The notes under the pieces: generated by a model
Databases searched by the model: none
What the model saw: the letters and a program-made list of their open reading frames with translations, nothing else
Told to the model about the DNA's origin: nothing
Translations under genes and position numbers: made by a program
Assembly (NCBI RefSeq): GCF_900143055.1
Contig: NZ_FRCW01000007.1
Location: 124,001 to 188,000 of the forward strand
Direction of reading: 5' to 3'
DNA length: 64,000 bases
From: Fibrobacter sp. UWR3
GTDB lineage: Bacteria > Fibrobacterota > Fibrobacteria > Fibrobacterales > Fibrobacteraceae
Shown here: piece after piece, positions 60,053 to 64,000 of the stretch
Numbering within the stretch: position 1 is the stretch's first letter
Layout: every line of letters begins with the position of its first letter

Positions 60053-62098
60053 ATGATAACGAGTTATAAAAAAGCAAAAGATGATGTCTTGACCTGCTAT
60101 AATGAATTTCTTCAGGTCGCAAATCAAGTCAATGGAATAAAAGATGATCGTTCCTTACAAATTCTTGCAGAACAAGCAAAAAAAATAAAAGAAGACAAAT
60201 TTTGCTTAATGATTGCAGGTGAAGCGAAGAGCGGAAAGTCAACTTTTATAAATGCATATCTTGGTGTTGAAATTCTACCAATGGATGTTAGACAATGCAC
60301 AAGTTCAGTTGTAGAGATTCGTTATGGTGAAGAATTTGTCTTGTATGCTAAATTTGCGGATGGACGAGAGCGGGAATATCGTGGAGAAGATACCATAAAA
60401 GATTTTCTCGTTGCAAATGCTGCTTTAGATGATGAATATAGGGATATTCCTGTAACAACGATTAATAATGAAATTATTGTTAAGTATAAGGACAAAAGAA
60501 TTCCTGAAGAAATTATAAGAGATCTTTTAAAGGGTGTGGAACGAGAAAATATTCATAGATTGCCCCGAGATGAATATGAAAAGAGGATAAGAACGTACAT
60601 CAAAAAGAAACAGCCTGATTGGAAGAATGTGGTTGAAAAGATTGAAATTCAATACCCCTTTGAAGATAAAAGTATGAGGGGCGTTAGAATCATTGATTCT
60701 CCGGGTGTAAATGCTGCAGGACGAGTTGGAAATGTTACGGCGGCATATATTGAGTCTGCTGATGCAATCATGTTTTTGCGACCTATTACTGGAGTTGCTA
60801 TTGAAGCTGAGAGTTTTAAAGAATTTTTAGAGTCTAAAAGTGTTGACCGAAATAAAAATGCAATGTTTTTAATTTTGACGCGCGCTGCTGCGGAGTCTAA
60901 TGAGACCATTGAAAGGGCTCGTGATGAATTTGTTAATATGTTTGGAGTTCAGAAGGCTGAAACTCGCCGTGGAATAGTGAATGAACAGATTATTTCTGTA
61001 GATAGTAAAGCCGAATTATACCATAACTCTTTTCAAAATTTATCTACAGAAGAAATTAAAGCTCAGATGAAAAATCTGACGGCAGAAAAAAGAATAGAGC
61101 CTTTTTTGACAGCGGCATGGTTTAATGCGGAAGGAGAGAAAGAAGCGTTTCTTCGTGAGCTAAAAAAATATTCCAATTTTGATAAAATTGATCAGTCTTT
61201 AAATCGTTTTGGACGAAAGGCTCAGTTTCTTGCTTTAAGTGAATTTCTGGGAAGAATTTTGAAAATGTACGCGAAGATTGCGGCGAATCTAAGAGAAGAA
61301 ATTGAAAACTATAAATTGAAGGCTAAAAATCCTGCGAAATTAGCGGTTAAAGTCGAGGAAACAAAAGCGGCTCTTACTGATATAGAAAATAAAATGAACG
61401 AGACTGTAGATAATATTGCTGCAAAATATGCTGGGTCTAAAACTAATGGGATTATCGCAAAGACTGCAGAAAAAGTGATGAATGCTTATCTTGAAGAAAT
61501 TGAATGCATTGAAGGTGAGGGTGACTCCAGCTTGGACAAATTGGAAAAAATTTCGTATTGTCAGGTTGACAAGTTTGTTGAATTTGAAGATGATTTGCAA
61601 AAAAAAGTCGTTGCTGAGTGTAATGAGGCTCTAGTTGCGCTCAGTGATAAAAATTCTATAGAGTTTGTAACATTGGAGCCTGATTTTTCGAAAGAAGTTG
61701 TTGATGAAATTAAAACTTCTATGCGTGATGAAGCTAAAGAGACTGAAAGCTATACAGAAGGGGTTACGTTTAAAAAAACTCGTTATAGATCAGTTTTTTC
61801 GCAGCATAAGTTTTATCATCTTGTGAAGAATAGTATTCTCGAAAGAATGGATGGTATAAAACAACAGGCGGTAAAAGATCTTCGTTCTTTTGTTCGACAT
61901 ACTGTTATTGCGTATACCAAAGAACTTGCAAGGAATGCTGATGCTAAGAGGGATGAATTGACAAGGATAAAAAAAGAAAAGAAAACTGCTGATGAAATAG
62001 CAATTATTCTAAATGAACTGAACGGACTCCTTGGGGTAATAAATCCGAATGAGAACCTTGTTAAAGAACTAAAAGGAGGAATTGATGGAAATGTGTAA
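60053..62098 (+). CDS. Dynamin-like GTPase
   Basis: This 681-residue protein has a G domain with P-loop GEAKSGKSTF (about residue 57), switch Thr in the CTSSVVEI segment, G3 DSPGVNAAG (about 215), and a G4-like LILTRAA. Around it are coiled-coil helices (about 400-470 and 560-680) of the bundle-signalling-element/stalk type. Bacterial dynamin-like proteins of this size act in membrane protection and anti-phage responses. The next gene overlaps by 14 bases and encodes a membrane protein. AT-rich, codon use unlike the host neighbours, which points to acquisition. Confidence 0.85.
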   Translation: MITSYKKAKDDVLTCYNEFLQVANQVNGIKDDRSLQILAEQAKKIKEDKFCLMIAGEAKSGKSTFINAYLGVEILPMDVRQCTSSVVEIRYGEEFVLYAKFADGREREYRGEDTIKDFLVANAALDDEYRDIPVTTINNEIIVKYKDKRIPEEIIRDLLKGVERENIHRLPRDEYEKRIRTYIKKKQPDWKNVVEKIEIQYPFEDKSMRGVRIIDSPGVNAAGRVGNVTAAYIESADAIMFLRPITGVAIEAESFKEFLESKSVDRNKNAMFLILTRAAAESNETIERARDEFVNMFGVQKAETRRGIVNEQIISVDSKAELYHNSFQNLSTEEIKAQMKNLTAEKRIEPFLTAAWFNAEGEKEAFLRELKKYSNFDKIDQSLNRFGRKAQFLALSEFLGRILKMYAKIAANLREEIENYKLKAKNPAKLAVKVEETKAALTDIENKMNETVDNIAAKYAGSKTNGIIAKTAEKVMNAYLEEIECIEGEGDSSLDKLEKISYCQVDKFVEFEDDLQKKVVAECNEALVALSDKNSIEFVTLEPDFSKEVVDEIKTSMRDEAKETESYTEGVTFKKTRYRSVFSQHKFYHLVKNSILERMDGIKQQAVKDLRSFVRHTVIAYTKELARNADAKRDELTRIKKEKKTADEIAIILNELNGLLGVINPNENLVKELKGGIDGNV

Positions 62099-62717
62099 CG
62101 CAGAAATAAAAAAACAAGTAGAGAAGATGTTTTGTGACCTGCATTCTAAATCAGACGATATCGTGGCGATGTCTTCTGTATATAAGAGTGCGTTGGATAG
62201 AATAATGAAACTAGTTTCTTCACGGATAGCTGCAGAAAGTGAAGGGTATATTGTTGATATGTACACCGCCTTGGTCGAACAGATTAAACAGGAATCTTTT
62301 TTTCAAGATCCGAATCATTTGAATGCTTTCTATAGGTTGAATTTAAGGGAAAAACTAAATGACAAATATCATTTTGAAATTGATTCCTTGGATGCATTTC
62401 AGAAGGGCATTGATTATAAAGAAATTAATCAGTTGTACGTCTCGCTGGGAACTGCTGCGGGAACACTTGCCGTGGGTGGAATTCTTAAATTTGCGATATC
62501 AGGTGTTGTAAATATTCCGTTTGCTGTGATTGTTGCTGGTGCGGCAACTGTTGCTTGTTCGTCATATTTCAAAATAGTTCCTTCTCGAAATAAAGCAGCC
62601 TTTAAAAAGGCTGTGGATAATTTTTTATTAGATATGGAAAGTGATATATTGAATTGGCTCGCTGATGTTGAAAACTTCTTTGAAAGTCAAGTCAAAACAT
62701 TGTATTCGCAAGACTAA
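62085..62717 (+). CDS. Membrane partner of dynamin-like GTPase
   Basis: This 210-residue protein has helical N- and C-terminal parts flanking a Gly/Ala-rich membrane hairpin (about 125-165: AAGTLAVGGILKFAISGVVN, IPFAVIVAGAATVACSSYF). Start at ATG 62085 with AGGAGG 8 nt upstream. Overlap with the GTPase gene suggests one complex. Paired dynamin-like and hairpin membrane proteins are common in bacteria. Family not named. Confidence 0.75.
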   Translation: MEMCNAEIKKQVEKMFCDLHSKSDDIVAMSSVYKSALDRIMKLVSSRIAAESEGYIVDMYTALVEQIKQESFFQDPNHLNAFYRLNLREKLNDKYHFEIDSLDAFQKGIDYKEINQLYVSLGTAAGTLAVGGILKFAISGVVNIPFAVIVAGAATVACSSYFKIVPSRNKAAFKKAVDNFLLDMESDILNWLADVENFFESQVKTLYSQD

Positions 62718-62737
62718 TTTATGCAGAGTGATTAAAA

Positions 62738-64000
62738 ATGTTGAGAAAAGGTTCATCAGAAGATATGGCAAATCCAGAGAATTTGAAAAGACAATTTGAA
62801 GAAGATACGGCTAATGTTGCTGAACAGACTGTGTTGTTTTTGCAAACAATGCATCCCGCTTATATGGTGTCATCGTCTAAGGATGAACTGAAAAGAATAT
62901 CGTATTCGGATTCAAATGTTATCTTAGATGCTTTTACTTATTACAGAATTGCAAGTTGTTCTGTTGAGAATATTGATGATTTATATTTGTATCTAAATGA
63001 AAAAATGGTCAATGTTTTTACAGCTTTATATTCTTTTGAGAAGCCTGTTCTTTATGGAATAATTTCATATGAAGGTCAGGCTAATCTTGTTATTGGTATT
63101 TATGACGATGCTGATGAAGATTACAAAATAAGAAACATTGTAGAAGGGCTTCTTAATGGCATAGAATTGAATCCGTATGTGCCATCTTTCTCAAAACGAA
63201 AGGAATGCGAAAAAAATGTTGGTTTTATTTCTGCAATTCCTTCTGTAAAAATTGGCGAGGAAAAGCCGAAATTTAGCATATCTGCATTGATGAAAAGCCT
63301 TAATGGTCAGAATTATACAATGTTGTTTGTTGCTAGACCCATTTTACAAGATACTATTTCTCATAAATATGGTGAAATTATCAATATCAGAGATGCTTGC
63401 TTTGCCGTCAGCAAAAGGAATGTTTCTCGTCAACGCGGTTTTACGCGTACGGAAGGTGAAACTAATGGAAAAACGATTACCGATTCGCATACTGTTGGAA
63501 AATCGAGTTCTACAAGCAGAAATGTGGGGCTGAGTTTTGTTCTGTCTGCTGGTAAATCGTGGAGTAGCTCACAAAGTTCATCCGATAGTCATTCTGTCTC
63601 GCAAACCTATAGTAAGTCAATTTCTGAGGCTGTTAATCGAACTGAGGGGATTTCCTCAGAGGTGCAAAATGGATTTGCTTTGGAAATGATGGAATATGCG
63701 AATAAAGCGATAGAACGGTTGAAGCAAGGTAGATCAAACGGAATGTGGGAAACCGTAATTTCTTATTCCGCGGAATCACCTTTTGTTGCTGGGGTCATTA
63801 AAGCCTGTATTTCAGGAGAAATTGCTAAACCGAATCCGGACATATTACCTTTAGTTTCACGAGAATATCTTCTATCAAAAGAAGAAGCGCGGAAGAATTC
63901 TTTAATTCTTCCTAAAATAATCAAGGGCGAAAAAGAATGCTCTTCTTTATGTACTGCGTTGACATCTGAAGAATTGGGTATGATTTGCTCAATACCAACA
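62738..64000 (+). CDS. HerA/VirB4-like ATPase, N-terminal part (gene runs off window)
   Basis: The frame is open from ATG 62738 to the window end, giving 421 residues. It has an N-terminal domain of about 170 residues, then a VARPI segment, a Ser/Thr-rich stretch (SSQSSSDSHSVSQTYSKSIS) and LTSEELGMICSIPT at the edge. This sequence order precedes the Walker A of HerA/FtsK-like, VirB4-type ATPases in conflict systems. The ATPase core itself lies outside the window, so the call is by analogy only. Same operon as the GTPase (20-base gap). Confidence 0.55.
   Translation, partial: MLRKGSSEDMANPENLKRQFEEDTANVAEQTVLFLQTMHPAYMVSSSKDELKRISYSDSNVILDAFTYYRIASCSVENIDDLYLYLNEKMVNVFTALYSFEKPVLYGIISYEGQANLVIGIYDDADEDYKIRNIVEGLLNGIELNPYVPSFSKRKECEKNVGFISAIPSVKIGEEKPKFSISALMKSLNGQNYTMLFVARPILQDTISHKYGEIINIRDACFAVSKRNVSRQRGFTRTEGETNGKTITDSHTVGKSSSTSRNVGLSFVLSAGKSWSSSQSSSDSHSVSQTYSKSISEAVNRTEGISSEVQNGFALEMMEYANKAIERLKQGRSNGMWETVISYSAESPFVAGVIKACISGEIAKPNPDILPLVSREYLLSKEEARKNSLILPKIIKGEKECSSLCTALTSEELGMICSIPT

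Overview
The window looks like a chromosomal piece of a Fibrobacter species (Fibrobacterota). The main evidence is at least seven proteins with the FISUMP repeat (Fibrobacter succinogenes major paralogous domain, with WMAENL, CP.GWHLP and SVRC[ILV]K motifs), two TIGR02147-type proteins, and two GH43 arabinanase-like enzymes ending in the same basic tail (…RYRVMF). I saw no tRNA, rRNA or CRISPR array.

Layout. 1-2.0 kb: FISUMP lipoprotein, cut by the window edge. 2.1-2.7 kb: DUF5674 gene plus a partner. 2.8-7.5 kb: two secreted GH43 enzymes flanking an AT-rich cassette of small ORFs with a duplicated start region. 7.6-8.9 kb: membrane metallophosphoesterase. 8.9-21.9 kb: a divergent accessory locus. 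Its minus arm encodes a J-domain/coiled-coil protein, a vWA protein and a coiled-coil orphan. Its plus arm encodes a RavA-like MoxR ATPase, a 93-residue protein, a ViaA-like vWA protein, a WYL regulator and an 898-residue orphan. 22-30.4 kb: two exported proteins, then a TonB energising operon (DUF3450, TtpC-like ExbB, ExbB, ExbD, TonB, TPR) whose gaps hold dispersed repeats and a GIY-YIG gene. 30.4-42 kb: FISUMP protein, glucokinase, SGNH esterase, a HipBST-type three-gene toxin-antitoxin module with two palindromic operators, a DprA/LOG-like protein, an AgmX/PglI-C protein, a FISUMP lipoprotein and S-adenosylhomocysteinase. 42-50 kb: DUF4153 membrane protein, a TIGR02147/FISUMP pair, a protein with a degenerate ImmA/IrrE zincin, tandem repeats, ribulose-phosphate epimerase, and a glycogen-binding domain with a histone H1-like tail. 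50.7-55.3 kb: a run of five exported proteins. 55.3-59.8 kb: LysA, a second TIGR02147/lipoprotein pair, and a zinc-ribbon protein. 59.9-64 kb: an AT-rich operon of a dynamin-like GTPase, a membrane partner and the start of a HerA/VirB4-like ATPase that runs off the end.

The two most interesting loci are the divergent MoxR/vWA/WYL + J-domain/vWA locus and the dynamin-like/membrane/HerA-like operon. Both look like NTPase-driven conflict (defence) systems and neither matches a named system I can recall. Other themes are dispersed palindromic repeats that have entered coding sequence, signal peptides and a ribosome-binding site, and a recurring TAT(C/A)TTT box 5-9 nt before ATG that suggests many leaderless mRNAs. 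All functions are inferred by reading the sequence; no database search was run.
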